NCBI RefSeq assembly: GCF_964199755.1
Contig: NC_133896.1
Location: forward strand, 67,683,142 to 67,747,141
Reading direction: 5' to 3'
Length of the DNA: 64,000 bases
Source of the DNA: Larus michahellis
Taxonomy: Eukaryota; Chordata; Aves; Charadriiformes; Laridae
Part shown: in pieces, positions 11,956 to 25,110 of the stretch
Layout: the number at the start of each line of letters is the position of its first letter
Numbering within the stretch: the first letter of the stretch is position 1
The notes under the pieces: generated by a model
What the model was told of the DNA's origin: nothing
The model's database searches: none
What the model saw: only the letters and a program-made list of their open reading frames with translations
Made by a program: the position numbers and the translations under genes

Positions 11956-14900
11956 AAGTAAAGAAGCAACAAAGCCATGACTCCTCCTCTCGGGTTTGTA
12001 CGGAAAAGGATTTGTGGGCTTATAATTATAACCAGTTGCCTTTAACAGGCTTTAGAGGCCCAAGGCAGCTTGGCCTCTTGGGAAGTGTTACGAACCCTGT
12101 ATAAATTCCTGCTTTCCCAGGTTTATACTGTACACATGTAATACAGAAATGGGCAGAATGAAAGAGTATTTTGGAAACCAGTCTGTTCTTGTAATGGTTG
12201 TCTACACCAGGTGTCCCTTAAGGTAGGAACCATTGATGTAAATGGGCCAAACGCTTTGGCCAAATTTTCCACGCCTTCTCCGTTGATGCCGGGGACACCT
12301 GCAAGCGCAGATCGGCTGGTGCAGGTTGTCATTGCGTGTAGGCCCGTTATCAAAGTTGTATTTCTTTGTGTCCGGTGTTGGTCACACAGCCGCAACGGGT
12401 CATGGTACATTCAAGGACCAGCAGCTGCATCAGAGGCCTGCATTGCTTAAAAGGAACAATGTGAGGAGAAATCAGTGTGTAATGTAAAAAAAACCAAAAA
12501 ACCGCAAATCACATTACGTATGATACTAGGTAAAGAGTTTCATTAAATTAACATATTTTTTATATCAAACTTTTATATCAAACCCCATTTTGTGCTTCTA
12601 GTTTGGATCTTGAAAATCAAGTCAATCAGTTTTACTTTTAAGTAGATATTTCCACTTTAGGTTCTGAGCGCTTTGCTGGGATTTTTTTTTTGAAAACATT
12701 TTTCCATTTGGAAACTGGCAAAAAATGGATCTATCAGTCATGTGTACTCATTTGTTATAAAATGTGGTTACCTCAAAACCAAACTTGAAAGCCAAATTTT
12801 GCAAGTAGACATTGTTCCTTTAATCGGCCCCATCTTCCCAGCTCTCCTTGGACGTGGCCAAGTCTCTGTCCTCCGTGCCTGCCCAGGTGCAGCTGCATTT
12901 GACCCTTTCTGACACGCTCATTACAGTATATCTGGGGGGGCTTTAGTGGCAGATGCCTTTATCTGTTCAGATGCTGAAGGAGGACGAATCAAATGGGACC
13001 ATGAGCAGGGGAATAATTTCTGTGCTAGCCTAACATGCTGCTCCAAGCCCACTAAAACAGTATATTGCCGTTTCCCTCCAAGTCAGTAAATGAGGAGAGC
13101 TGACACCGGGTTCACAAATTGTTTGTGCGATTAAAAAAAAAAAACTGTGGGATGCTCCATTCACTCCACAGACACGGATCCCTCATTTGCTCTGGAAGAG
13201 ACGTGTTGCACTTTAGCAGAGGGGGAGACGGGCTTTGGGGATGGGATCTAGCCTACTTGAATTCCTTTTTGAAATAACAGCAGCGGGAGACATTGATGTC
13301 TGTGATGCAAGTGCGCACGCTGCCTTCAACTTGTATGTGTTTTATTGCTGGAGTCATGTTACTGACAGGATAATGAAATTGCAAAGAAAATGTGTTATAT
13401 TCAACTTTGCCTTGATAATATAAACACTTTGTTCATTTTTTTTTTTCTTCTTTTTTTATTCACAGACTAAGTTCATCAGGAAATTATAAAATTATTTAAA
13501 AATTCTGTGCCATGTCTTCATTTCGGTGAATTTCGGTGTGTCTTGCTCGGTGCCCTCTCCTGCATGCCCAGGATCGGAGGGCAGGTAGGAGGGCTGAGCC
13601 GGCTGCCTGGCCGTTCCCCGAGACCAGCCTTGGGGTCCCATTTGTTGCCCATCCTCACCACTGGAACAACCCTACTGGGGGTCTGGGCTGCGGCACGTGC
13701 CTGGCAGCGCGGATGGGCATAGCTGGGGCTGCCTGCAAGGTGAGGGTGAGGGACTGTCAATCACAGGGGTGTCTCGGTCACCCCGGGGCCTCATGGGTCA
13801 GGTAAGTGAAGGTACAGCAACCGCGTTTACAGTCGGCTGTTGCCTTTGTCTCTCTCGTGCCTGTTTTCCAAGTAAACGTGACTTGAACGCTGCAAACGAG
13901 TGCCCTAATCCCAGATGTGCATCCAGCATCGAGTCAATGTCAGGGTCACGTCTTAAGGAGTAATGGACCCAGAGAGCCTTGCTGTGCAAAGGCCGGTGAG
14001 ACTGTCCTACAGAGCGTCTTCCTGGTGAGACCTGGACGCGGGTTCCCTCCCCAGGGGAGCGGAGGAGACTCACAGCTCCGTGACATCAAAGACGAGCTGT
14101 GACCCCCTGCAGCGCTGGAGGAAACGGGCTCTACCCAGCGTCCAGTCTCCAGCCACATTTTGAGGACATGGGAAATTGCCTGAGTAATGTCACTATAAAA
14201 TCTCATTTTTCTGGCGTTTTTAACTGTTCTAAAGAGAATAGCATTGCAACACTGGGTCCCACTGGTAGAACAATGTCCATGTTAAACACACTCCACCAGA
14301 TTCTCTGCAGCTATCCTGAAGCCCTGGCAGGGCAGACCTCCCCACGTCGGGACACTTTCTAACCAATTCCTCTCTCAAAGCCTTTTACATTTCTTTCTGT
14401 CTGTCTGTGCGGCCAATTTTTCTCTGGGCTTTCTTGCTGGCCTTGTCCCTTCTCCTTTCTGGAGATTTATAATTTCAAGGGGCTCTTGGGATCCCGACAC
14501 GTTGTTTCCGTGCGAGTGACTTCATGTGTGACAGGAACAGGCATCCTCATCTCAGCGCCTGGACGTTCCCCTCCCTCTGCTAATTGGGTTTCAATCACTT
14601 GGGCTTCAATCAGGCACGTAAAGCAGCGTGTGGAAAAAGGATACGCGGGGATTAAGGCTCTCGGGAGCTTTGAAAGGAAGAGTCCATCGGCCTTTTGGTT
14701 CCCAGTCTGTTTTATGTTCACTTGAGCGTCTTTGGCTGAGAAGGGGATTCGTGATTCCCACCAGGCCAGGGTGTGCCTGGCTTTTGCAGCGCAGTCCAGA
14801 TCAGCTGAATGAAACCACATGCCACATAAATTTAACCGGTTACTCTGCCACAGGGTATCCGTCGGTCTGAAAGTGGCACAAATGCCATTTCTGACTGGCT

Positions 14901-14960
14901 TGTCCTTCTGAAAGAGGAAGACAAGCGAAAGGCAAGAGTCGCAGCGGCCGCCAGCAGCGG
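11956..14960. other. Intergenic, no gene seen
   Basis: This is mixed AT-rich sequence with a more GC-rich part at about 13550-14100. It holds short homopolymers (A run near 13132-13144, T runs near 13435-13460). Open frames on both strands overlap each other and show no family resemblance. Confidence 0.6.
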
Positions 14961-14961
14961 G

Positions 14962-15020
14962 AGAGCACATCTGCAGGAGAGCAGCACATCTGCAGGGAAA
15001 GCAGCACATCTGCAGGCAGA
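14962..15020. repeat. Three-copy tandem repeat, 19-20 bp, with E-box CATCTG
   Basis: Three adjacent near-identical units share the core GCACATCTGCAGG, at 14962-14980, 14981-15000 and 15001-15020. Each contains CATCTG (an E-box) overlapping a CTGCAG palindrome. A perfect AP-1 site, TGACTCA, lies at 15093-15099, and the sequence between is locally GC-rich (15020-15090). On the minus strand an open frame of 192 codons (14467-15045) crosses the repeat and reads it as Cys-rich repeats. I consider that frame accidental. Confidence 0.85.
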
Positions 15021-17109
15021 GCTGAGCCGAGCCGCCGCAGCCCACGCCGGCTCCGGCTGCTTAGTGTGTTGCAGCACCGCATCCCCGCGGGCTGACTCAT
15101 ATTTTGGATGGCCCATAACAATAACACTGTTCGCGCTACAAAACGAAGATGCCAGATCCCTCTTGCGCGTTATCAGGTTACATTTTATGCGTCGTGCCGT
15201 ACAACACAACAAGGCATCTGACTGAAATTGTCCGTGTTGACTGCTGTTACCGTGACGCAGAACAGGCAAGGCAGCACTGGAAACGGCGAATGGTCAGCCC
15301 CGGGGTCAAACGCACACAAATTTAAAACATTTTGCTTTGCACATATTGCAAAGATAGGTTCATAGAGGTGTGGGGAGCCCCTGTCTTACCCAGGCTCCTC
15401 CTGCAGTATTCTAGCCAGGATGACACTGTAAAACCCGCTTTTCTAAATTACTCCAATCAGGAAAACTCTACTGAAACCACATCAGCGATACACCAGGAAG
15501 AGCAATGTATTTAGGGTCTCCTGTTTCCAACGGGATCTGCTGCACCTGTGCTGCACACGTGCCTTCTGCTTATGCGGATTGATGCTATAGGGGTGCACCA
15601 GCTGTACCACGCAGGATTACCCAAAAGGGTAATTACAAACTAACTGCCTGCGCTAATGAGGTGATGTGCATAAGGCTGGTGATCTTTGGACTGGGACTTT
15701 GAGATATCAAGTAGCCACTCTTCTCACTGGGCTTCAGGATGTTTAGGAATCTTGGGCAAATGGCCAAAGTCCTTTTTTTTATTGTCTTTAAAAGCCCTCA
15801 AACCTGAGAAAGGGCATATGCCCCGGAAAACTAAATATATTGTAGCTGTATATACTAAACTAATTGCATACTATTTTTTTTGCTTATCAAGCAAACAGAG
15901 CCATACACCTTGTGTTGGTAGACTTTATTTCTGACTATAGTAATGACGTACAAAACGTAAGTGGAACGGCTGGGACCAGCTTGGGTGTAGCAAGTGGTTC
16001 CGTGGGTGCGAGCTTTAAATCCAGGTGATTTTAAGTACACGATCGGTAGGTTTTCCCAGTGAGCTACAACTGCAAACATTAAAACTCTTCTAGATTAATC
16101 ACGAAGAAGTTAAATGTTTAGGCTCAAGTTCCGCAGGCCCTTTGTGTGGAGGTGCCACTTCAGCAGGAATTCAGCTGTAGGAGCTTCTGTGGATGCAAAC
16201 TTTGTCAGAAGGCAAGTTAAAAAACATTTGGTTTCTTTATGTATTGGGAAAAAGGATGGGCTGCTGCTGTAGCTCAAAACCCCTCCTAGAAGGGTTTTTG
16301 TTCAGCTTGAGTAAACCCTTCATTTTCTGTAAGGGTGCACCATTTTGGGGAACCACAAGTCTTGGAATGTATATGAACGCTCTTAAACTCTCTTATATAA
16401 TACATAGAAACTATGTTTAGCTTTAAACAGTATATCATCTTCTGTCCCAATGTATTGATGTGCACGTGTGCATCTATCTCTATGTGTCTGTGCGATTATA
16501 TATATATATATATAGCTGCACACTGAGAACCATGTTTCAAGAATACTAAGCTTGCACTATCAAAGGTCTGGAAATCAGAAAATCTACATGACTTCATGCC
16601 TAATAGGTCCATGATGCAATTTTCAGTGATATATTTATGTAACTATCTTCTTGTTGGACCTTTCGTTCATTAAGTGTGCAGGATTAATTGATTTCTTCAA
16701 ATCAGTAATTGCGTAAACCCTAGCGTTGCTGTCAACCATGCTTCTTCCAAGACCACCAAGCCTCTGGGTTGCAAATCTCTTGATACTTTGGTTCTGTAAA
16801 TTGTCCCTCACATTAGCAACCACTGAGACATCAAGGGGGCTGCTTCTATAAAGAAGGAATTGCCTTAAAGTCCTTCCATATTTTTCAAGAGAAGTGAGCT
16901 CATATCTGCTCTAACGTGACTCTAAAATTAACCAAATCCTGACATTTGGGAAGACCCAGACTTCAAATTCTGCAGCTCACAAGTGCTCAGAGCAGGGGAT
17001 TTGGTCTAGCACAGCACACATTCATCATCCACATCTAGAGCTAAATTGGGGTTCATCTCTTCTATCTGTACATGTGTTCCTTTGTTTAGGTTGACAAGAA
17101 AAATCTCGT
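15021..17109. other. Intergenic, no gene seen
   Basis: AT-rich sequence with a short (AT)n run at about 16498-16515. A stretch near 15795-15840 (CCTGAGAAAGGGCATATGCC and following) weakly recalls the terminal part of an old amniote repeat family, but the match is too short to call. No coding signal was recognised. Confidence 0.55.
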
Positions 17110-17278
17110 TACTCCAGGGAAGTTGTGGATGCCCCGTCCCTGGAAGTGTTCAAGGCCAGGCTGGATGGGGCTGTGAGCAGCCTGGTCTAGTGGGAGGTGT
17201 CCCTGCCCAGGGCAGGGGGCTTGGAACTAGATGGTCTTTAAGGCCCCTTCCAACTCAAACCATTCTATGGTTCTACGA
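17110..17278 (+). mobile_element. CR1 LINE, short 3' fragment
   Basis: This is a 5'-truncated CR1 in sense orientation. It starts inside the block that normally reads GCCCAGGGAGGTTGTGGATG and continues through TTCAAGGCCAGGCTGGATGG, GAGCAGCCTGGTCTAG, GGGAGGTGTCCCTGCCC and the tail ATTCTATGGTTCTACGA. It is the same subfamily type as the copy at 57593-57849. It is non-coding. Confidence 0.93.
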
Positions 17279-17976
17279 TATATGTATCAAGACCTTATTT
17301 GGGTACTTGGCTCAGTTTAGTTTTGCACGTGTAAAAATGCAATCTAGTTCCCTTTAACCATGAACCTGCATTTGCCCAAGCCTTCAGTTTGTTTCTGTGC
17401 TCGGCCCCCTCTTGACAGAGGTGTCTGACCCTTCTCTGCGAAACATCTGCCGTGGGTGCTTAAGGCCCCAAAGCAGCTGCAATTCAGCGGTGCTTGTGAG
17501 CAGACCTCCGCTTCTACCTTCGCACCCACGCCAAACACAGATGGGCACCACAGTGACAGCAGCTTGTGCTGCTGCTCCCTGGGCACGCCAGCGCTTCCCC
17601 ATGCAACGCATCTCTGAACTTCAATAGCCCTCGCTTATTTCTGATGGGTTGGATAACTGAAATCTTCATCTAGCAAAGAAGACTCCCGTTTCTTCAGACG
17701 CACAGCTGGACATTAACTATGATCACACACCATACGCAGCCAAGGCTGCCTGAGGCTTGTTAGGGAGTCAAAGACTTAGAGGGAGATCTGGTTTGACATT
17801 AAAATGAAGGCAGCGATGTGCTTCCTCTGTTTGTCCTTATTGTCCACAAGATGCATTGCCTCTCCCAGCCAGGTCATTCCTGGCAGCAGCACAAGTCTCC
17901 CACAAAGGTCCCGTATAAAAAAATTTGAGACTCTACCTGACAGAGTGACTGACATATCGCAGAAGGGGCACGTGTT

Positions 17977-18015
17977 CGCAGACGCTTGTAGACCGCAGAC
18001 GCTTGTAGACCGCAG
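17977..18015. repeat. 17-bp tandem repeat, 2.3 copies
   Basis: The unit CGCAGACGCTTGTAGAC occurs at 17977-17993 and again, identically, at 17994-18010, followed by a partial CGCAG. The perfect identity suggests a recent duplication. No gene context. Confidence 0.9.
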
Positions 18016-19624
18016 TCGGTAAGAGCTGTGAGATGCTATGTCAGATACTCAATGACTGGCAGGACACGTGCAATACTTCCACAGGGGATTTTAAGTACAA
18101 AATGCAGAAAGAGGTAAGTTTGATTTCAGCATCTCATTTCTTGTGGTCCCCATGTGACTTCAATCAGCAGCTCATGCCATTCTTCTATGAATTAATTAAT
18201 TTAGCATTAGCAGTTACTATGAGTATTTTGGTGGTGGCGGTCATTAAAGTTTGAGAAAGCAAAGGGTGCCACTATTAAGGATATTTTGAACTATTGCCAC
18301 TTTGCTGGTATCCTTCTTCGCTGTAAAGGAGCATATTTTGGCTCCAGGTGTGTTTTTTCCCAATCCAGGCAGTAACCATAAGGTTGTTTTCAGAGGGAGC
18401 TGGGGCTCCGCGGCAGCCGGGGAGCTCCGTAGGCCCGTGGCACCCACCAAAGCCAAGGAAGCTCAGTTTTTTGTAGGGAAGGTGCTTTATGCATCGCTTA
18501 CCACAGATAAGATCAGATATGTGAGTGCAATAAAACTCACTTTGCCTGGTCCAGGCAGCTTGCGACCTGAAGCGAGCGTTATCAGCAGTTGCTTGATACT
18601 AAACGTTCAACCCTCTTGGAGACACTTTCAACCAGAACAGAAAGCACCGTGATTTTTTTTCAGAGACTGTAAAAACTGCCCTTATTTCTCCTCCGAGGAA
18701 ATGTGGCTTTGCGTTAGGTGACGGAGGGTGGGGATCAGCGTAAGGCCCTGGCCAAAGAGAGCAGTTGGTGGCCGCCTTCACCTGTGCTGCACAGGGCGTA
18801 CCCAGCCCGGGCTGGGCTGCTTAAAGGCCGACGTTCAGTAGAAGACAGGAGTTAGATCACTTGGTTCTCCTTCTGCAGTACCGCAAATGGGTGTCTTCAT
18901 TGTTTCTTTCTCACCTGATCTGATGCAGAGGGGAAAAAACAGCAGTACTAAGTGGCTTTTTTTTTTTTACTCTATTGCGGAGTTTATTTGCGGGACTAAT
19001 CTCTTATGCATAAATGCAGCAGAATAATGCTTGTACAGGATATCCCCTTTTTTTTTTTTAACATTTTTTAGCAGAATGCAGCTGAAGTGGTAACAAAGAT
19101 ATTATCGGGTTTGTGCTGAGCTTGGCTCTGGTCCCAAGACGGCCTCTTCACTGCGCCTGGCGCGACTGCTGAATGCTCGCGTTTCTGACAGATTCTTAGG
19201 GCTCCAGAGATGTAAAATGAACCAGGATAAGTGGGAATTCACGCTGTTATCTTGATTGCCCACATAAGATGCGGCCCTAAAACAGGGGATTGTATGGAAA
19301 ACCAAGAATCTCCACTGAGGATGATATACGACTGTGGCAAAGTCTTTCTGCTACTCAGCAAGGAAGGAGAGGACAATGGTAGCTGGCAGCTACTGTTTCG
19401 GCTGACATACTTGACTTAGATTTGCGTTGGGCTAAGAGCATGCATGCTGCCGATTGCTGAAGCTCAGCTAACTTGCAGCAATTTGTTCAGCAGTAGTAAC
19501 GCGATGGCTTGCATTGTCTCTTCAGATGAAAAACTAGCAAAATGCTCGAAGGCAGTAGCGCCCCATCTTTCAGTGCTGTCAGCTTGCTGTGCCTCTGAGA
19601 AAGCAGCACCCATTTTTGTTATCT

Positions 19625-19648
19625 TTATTATTATTATTATTATTATTT
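19625..19648. repeat. (TTA)n microsatellite
   Basis: Seven consecutive TTA units followed by a T run. A simple, probably length-variable microsatellite. Confidence 0.95.
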
Positions 19649-22600
19649 TAATTCAAAGCTGCTAAACACAAGGGGTTTGCTGGTTGCTTTGGACAGCCTG
19701 CAAAGTTATCCGACGGGCGTGACAAACGCAGGCACCGCTGCCCCGGCACGTGTGGTGCTGCTGGTCCTTCGAGAGGAGACGGTAGGAACCAAGTCGCTCA
19801 ATCCACTCTGGCTTCTGCAAACTCCTTTGTGACCATTTCAAATCACACTGTGCCATAAGGTCCCTATTTTTCCTGCCCCAATGTTGTGAGAAATGCAAAA
19901 CACTGTCTTGAGCACAGATAACAGAAACTCTTTCCCCTTGGTGCGTTTAGGCCAGCATTCAAAATCCTCCATCACCACAATGACGTTGCACACCATGAAT
20001 TGCGCTTCCTACCAGTGCCTTCTGAGGGGTCTTCTCCTGTTAGTTGGGCGGCAACGTGACGCCCTGAATCCGGAACGGATCCCTTGCTAGACCCAGGGCA
20101 GGAGAGGTACAACAGCCTGGAGGGACCTCAAAGAAATGGCAAAGCCTGGATTTGTCAGCAAAATATAATACGAGTTCACAGCTTCCATGGGGAATCCATG
20201 TCCGCAGCCACCCTGGGGTGGCAGGGAGGGATTAATATCTTCAAACACCCACTCTCTGTTTGTAACCCGAGGTTCTTCATGGACCCGAGGAGGGTTTGGA
20301 GGCTCACCCAGCCCATGACCCCGGTGTGCCAGGGAGAGGCAGCAGCTGCTGGATTCGCTCCGAGCTGCAGGAACAAGCACTTTGCCAAATGGTGGACGCT
20401 GGAGATGTGGTGCACCTAACACAACATCAGTCCTTACAATCTCCGCCCAGTAGCCCAAGTTGGGCACAATGGCTTCAAGGTGACAGTGAAAGGCTGCTCC
20501 TCGCCCTTACGGTTGCAGGCTTTAATTTGATCCCTTTGTTAATGAAGTGATGACTCTTGGAAACAAGAGCGGTAACACAATTACTTATGCTCATCTGTCA
20601 GACGAGTAGATCAAAGCTATCTATAGAGCCGCAGACAAATATCACCACGGATGACCCAGAGGCTTCCTTTGTGTGAAGTGACAGACCGGAGCATGACTTC
20701 ATTGGGAAACCAGCCTTAGATCCATACAGCAAAGTCACCCAACCTAACGCTGACCCAGAGCTTTTCTCTGCGTTTGCTTACAGCTGGGTAGCGACAGGGG
20801 TTAGAGACGATGACGCTAACTTTCCCTGTTTTTGTTTTTCTGGTAAGAGACCTTATTCAGCACAACAGTATCGCTTACGCTCATCGTTGCGTGTGCAATC
20901 TTAAGATGATATCTCGGCAAGTTCAGACGCGATGGAGGCCTTTGGGTTGTGTCGCTGCGGGGTGTGTTGCAGCCTGGCGCTGTGCAGCGAGGGTGTCATG
21001 GATGATTTGGGAACCTCTCTGGACGTGCGAGGAGGCAGTGGCGTAGCAATAACTTCATGCACAGCTTGGAGCTAAACCTGACCGGATCCCTGCCATCTGG
21101 GGTGTCTCGAAGCACATCCTCCCTGTAGCATTGACACCATTAACTACAGGCATCTTCTCGACGCAGAAGAGCCAAGGAAATGAAAGAAAAGATAAAGAGC
21201 AAATCAACCAAAGACAATGTCAAAGGCCAGCTCCCTCCTTGCCTTCAGTAGAGCTCTGTTGGGATGTACCAGCTGCGGTTCAGGCCTCTAAAGGGCTACC
21301 CATGCCTGGAGGTTTAGCTGCTGTGTGCTTGGGAAGGTTCCCGTCGCTCACTGAAAATGAATGATGTGGTTACCCCTAAAGCCCAATTGTATGTACTCAT
21401 TAAGGATCAAGAGAGGCAGATCTGGGCCCTCTGCACCACACAAAAGTTCATTTGCTCTCCATAGACCTTTGTGCACAACGTTACTCACGCTGCTGTAAAA
21501 GGGATTATATACAAGCCACATCCTGGAGGGTGTTGAACACGTTACCATCTTTCATGATGTTCGGTTCTTCAAAACACAGCCCCTGAAGCCATGTGATGGA
21601 AAGAGGGTCCCCATCCCCACTTACAAAAAAAGAATTCCAGCTCCCGTGGCTGGAGGGAAACGAAGAAAAATGTCGCTTCAGTGAACACTAAAGGCTTAGA
21701 AACAAGAATCAACTCCACCCAAAAAAAGCCTTCCTGAGTAAAAAAAAAGCTCTTAGGCATGTGAATATGTTTTGAGGCATGAATCATGGTGACTTCAGGT
21801 TTTGTGGGGTTTTTTTTTTTTTGGCTTGGGTTTTTGGGGAGTTTTTCTTTGGCTTTTTGCAGGTGTGTATAAGTACAGTCTCAGGATGTGTTGAAGAATT
21901 TAGTGATTTGGCTCAACTTCAGGTGCCACAAGTGGTGTTAGCAGGTAGGTGCTCTGTGCATCCTGGAAAATCAGTGTCTCAAGCTGAAAATTCAGTCGTG
22001 ACTTAAGGATGCTAACCACAGAAAATACAGAACACGTACACAATTACGCATAAATTACATGGGGGGAACTCTATGTCTTTAATTTTACCTTTGCAAGAGT
22101 ACATGGCAGCAGTCTGAACTAGAACTCATTGGCTTAAACGTCTTTAGTTTTTTGCATGTGTAAATATGTACACACACACACACTTACTTTATTTGTGAAC
22201 AAATGTGCCAAGAGCTGCCTGTGCCACGGGAGCATCAGTACCCATGTGCATCCCTTTGTCCCGTGGCCAAGCACTGAGACCATATTCAACACAACATCCG
22301 AGTGCCTTAGAAGACAACCATCTATTGCCATGTGGTTTCTTCCCTCTTTGTATCTTGTGCCTGCGCTGGTGCTTCAGTTATTATAGTTTCCTTCCCTGCC
22401 TACTTTGCGTGCTTTAATGCTGATGTTTGTGTAAGCCCATATATTACCCATGCTATATATATATTTGTTTAGAAGCCACAGTGGCTAAGAATTGTATTTA
22501 TGTTCCCTTCAGCTTGCACTGTGAAGGTGAGACTATTGAGCAAAGGCATTTGTCATCAAAGGACACTATGGAGCCCACGAAATGCGGTGGTTTTCACACA

Positions 22601-23574
22601 AAGGCTTTATTGTCATCGGGTTGGTTTGCAGAATGATTTGTGAGCGGCGAAGCCAGGAGCTACGGAGCCCGTCCTAAGCCTCGCTTACCCTCTTCAGCTC
22701 ATCCTTGGGCTTTGTGGGACCCAGAAATAAAAGCATGAAACGCGCTGTGGTTTCACCAGCTGTAAATAGTGACCATCCCCGGGCTCTGTGAGATCCGTCC
22801 CAGGGCAGCGTCTGCCTCCGGGCAGCAGCACTAGCAATCACACGCCTGGCAGACATACGTTACATGACATCCCTCCCTGCGCTGCCCCGAGCCTCCCTCT
22901 GCAGCCCCGGCAGCTCTGTCCCACCCTCCCCTTCTGCGCGGTGACGTTCCCAACACCATCCAGACTCTGCCGACTGTCACGACTCCCTCGTGGCACGGTG
23001 GCACTGGTCGCACCCTCCTGGCTTGGCATCTCAGCACATTTCGTTCCCTTCCCTTGCCACCTGCCAGGCCGCAGAGCGTGTACCACCCGCCCCGGAAGCC
23101 AGTTTGCGTCACCTGCGTGTCCCCGGGGCCACCCGAGCAGGGCGTCGGGCTCGTCCCCACAGCCGGGAGGTGCCCAAGCCAGCGGTGACGCAGAGAGGCA
23201 CCAAGCAAGCCCAGGGAGCGGCTCTTACATCGGATTTGGGGTATTCTGCCCCCCATGCCCACCCACACAGTGCCTACAGGGCCAGGCAGGGGAGAGGGGG
23301 CTCGACCCTGTGAGCCCATCAACGTGAGCCCACCTGTCTGCACGGTCCATGGGAAAGCTGGATGTAATGTGTGAATTGTGTTTGTTTCCTCCTTGCTCTG
23401 TGGCATTAATCCCGGTGATTATCAGGAGAATAATCCCCTTTCACCCCGTCAGTGCCAGCTCCAGCCAGAGGCCTGTCTTGCTTTCGAAGAAAGAAATTAC
23501 AGAAGAACGTTTGAGCAACTGAAGGAAGAAATTACAAAGGGAGAAGATCAGAAAGAAGGGGGAGAGGGCAAAAT

Positions 23575-23657
23575 AAAAAGGAAAAGGAGAAAAGAAGAGG
23601 AGAAGAAAAGAAAAAGGGAGAAAGAGAAAAGGAGGAAAAAGAAAAAGAAGAAAGAGA
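23575..23657. repeat. 83-nt uninterrupted homopurine tract
   Basis: Every base from 23575 to 23657 on the + strand is A or G, within a wider purine-rich region (about 23480-23675). Such tracts can form intramolecular triplex DNA. The frame read through it encodes only Lys/Glu/Arg low-complexity sequence and is not considered a gene. Just upstream, a block with the core GAAATTACA appears twice (about 23493 and 23529). Confidence 0.9.
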
Positions 23658-24984
23658 TTAAACTGAGAAATTAGGGAGCGTGTAGTGGAGTGAGGTAAAC
23701 CCTTAGCATCAGCTGGGATTCCCGTGGTGCCATCCAGGGGAAGGGGCCCTGGAGGACACACATCCCCCCACCCCAGCTGTCCCCGCCAAGGGGCCGCAGG
23801 AGAGGTGGGTGCCGGGGCTCATCTGTCCCTGACAGATCCCAGCCAGAGCCTCTCGTGTGCTTTCCCCCAAACCACCCATGGATGCTCAGCTGTTCGGGGA
23901 CATCTTCTTGCCAGATTTGTGGGACTTCAGCATCACTCCACTAATCCAGAAGAAGGGGGCTGGAGGGGCAACCGCTCCCTTCTGACTGTGTAGGGCAGGG
24001 ATTTGGGTTTTGTCATTCCCCTGACGGTCAGGCGTTGGGAGGAACCCTCTGTCACAGCACCCGGGGTGAACAGCCCCAGCACTGTGGCTTCAGTGTCCCC
24101 AAGCCCAGCTGCGCCCTGGGGTTGCTCCTCTCCTCAGAGGGGGATGCTCGTCCTGCCTGCAAGTGGGCAGGGGTACACTGTCACTGTCACTCCCGTGCAC
24201 CCCAGCCGGCACACACGCAGGTACATGGAGACACACGTGTGCACAGCCATGCGCTGCGGCCGCTGGTGGAGCCCATCGCATGGTTGCTATCACAGACCAC
24301 GTTTAATTATGCTGCGGAGCTCGTTACCACAGGAAGCAGCTGAGGCCAAGAATTAAGTAAGACTTTAGAACAGGATCGGCCATTCAAACAGACAATAAGA
24401 ATATCCAGAGTTGTCATAATTCATGCCGATAAAAATTTTGGAAAGGATGTACAACTCTTCGCCTCTGGGTTTAAGCCAAGTAGAAGAGACCAAGAGACTT
24501 GGTCTGAGCGGAGGGGAGTCGGGGGGCAGATTACCTCACCGTCTGGCTATGGCCATGGCCTTGTGCCTCCCCAAAACACGTAGCCCTGGTCCTTATCAGT
24601 GGCAGGACACAGGGCTTGGTGCCCTGGGCTGGGCCCAGGGGCATCTCCTGTCCCCCTTGCCCAGCAGTGCCATGGGGCCAGGTGATGCCTATCTGCCCGA
24701 GCGAGGGAGGGATGGGGACCCTTTCCCAGCTCCATGGGACAAAACCCAACAGGGTCCTGGTCCATCCCCATGGCCACTGTGGGGACCTGGGGCAGCTCCC
24801 CCCAACTCCAGCCCACGGTCGGGGCCACCCCCAGGTTCCTGCCCAAGCTGTCAGTGATCGCTGGTGGGACTCTGCTGGTGGGAGGCTGGTCCTTCCCCAG
24901 TCACACAAGCCGGGGCTCCTCGCTGGGGGCCGCTGAGGAGGGCAGTTACAGTTTAACTCGCTCAGCCCACAGAGCCCACTGTCG

Positions 24985-25110
24985 GGAGCGCCTGTCTAAT
25001 GATTAAAGCACTGAACGAGGAGGTATGAACTCTCCGTGCTCTCCCCAGGCTTGCTACCGACTTACGTGGAGCCAGGCAAGTCAGGACTTCACCCCGCCGC
25101 AGCCACCAGG
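24985..25110 (+). mobile_element. MIR/CORE-SINE-like fossil, sense
   Basis: The order of words matches the MIR-type SINE in sense direction. A tRNA-derived head (TCTAATGATTAAAGCACTGAAC) is followed by a CTCCCCAGGCTTGCTACCGA segment, equivalent to the CTCTGCCACT block. A GCCAGGCAAGTCAGGACTTCAC segment then corresponds to the CTTGGGCAAGTCACTT block. It is highly diverged and was identified by eye. Confidence 0.45.

Larger units (their letters stand above)
17279..24984. other. Intergenic, no gene seen; small repeats listed separately
   Basis: A long stretch with no recognisable exon. GC content rises in patches, notably 22780-23330 and 23700-24950, where long open frames occur on both strands at once, as expected from low stop-codon frequency. 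Minor features are a short (AC)n near 22168-22182 and a T/G-rich patch at about 21805-21860. Confidence 0.55.

Noticed and set aside
14467..15045. 192-codon minus-strand open frame with Cys-rich repeats
   Set aside because: The Cys-rich repeats are only the translation of the 20-bp tandem units. The remainder has no recognisable domain or splice context.
15795..15840. Possible fossil of a turtle-type repeat (CCTGAGAAAGGGCATATGCC)
   Set aside because: The similarity is confined to about 30 bases and the expected following blocks are not convincing.
22788..23406. Overlapping open frames of 179 and 191 codons on opposite strands
   Set aside because: Simultaneous openness on both strands follows from GC-rich, stop-poor sequence. 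Composition is Pro/Ser/Gly/Arg-rich without any domain.
23378..23674. Lys/Glu-rich 98-codon frame
   Set aside because: It is the translation of the homopurine tract, which can only encode Lys, Glu, Arg and Gly.
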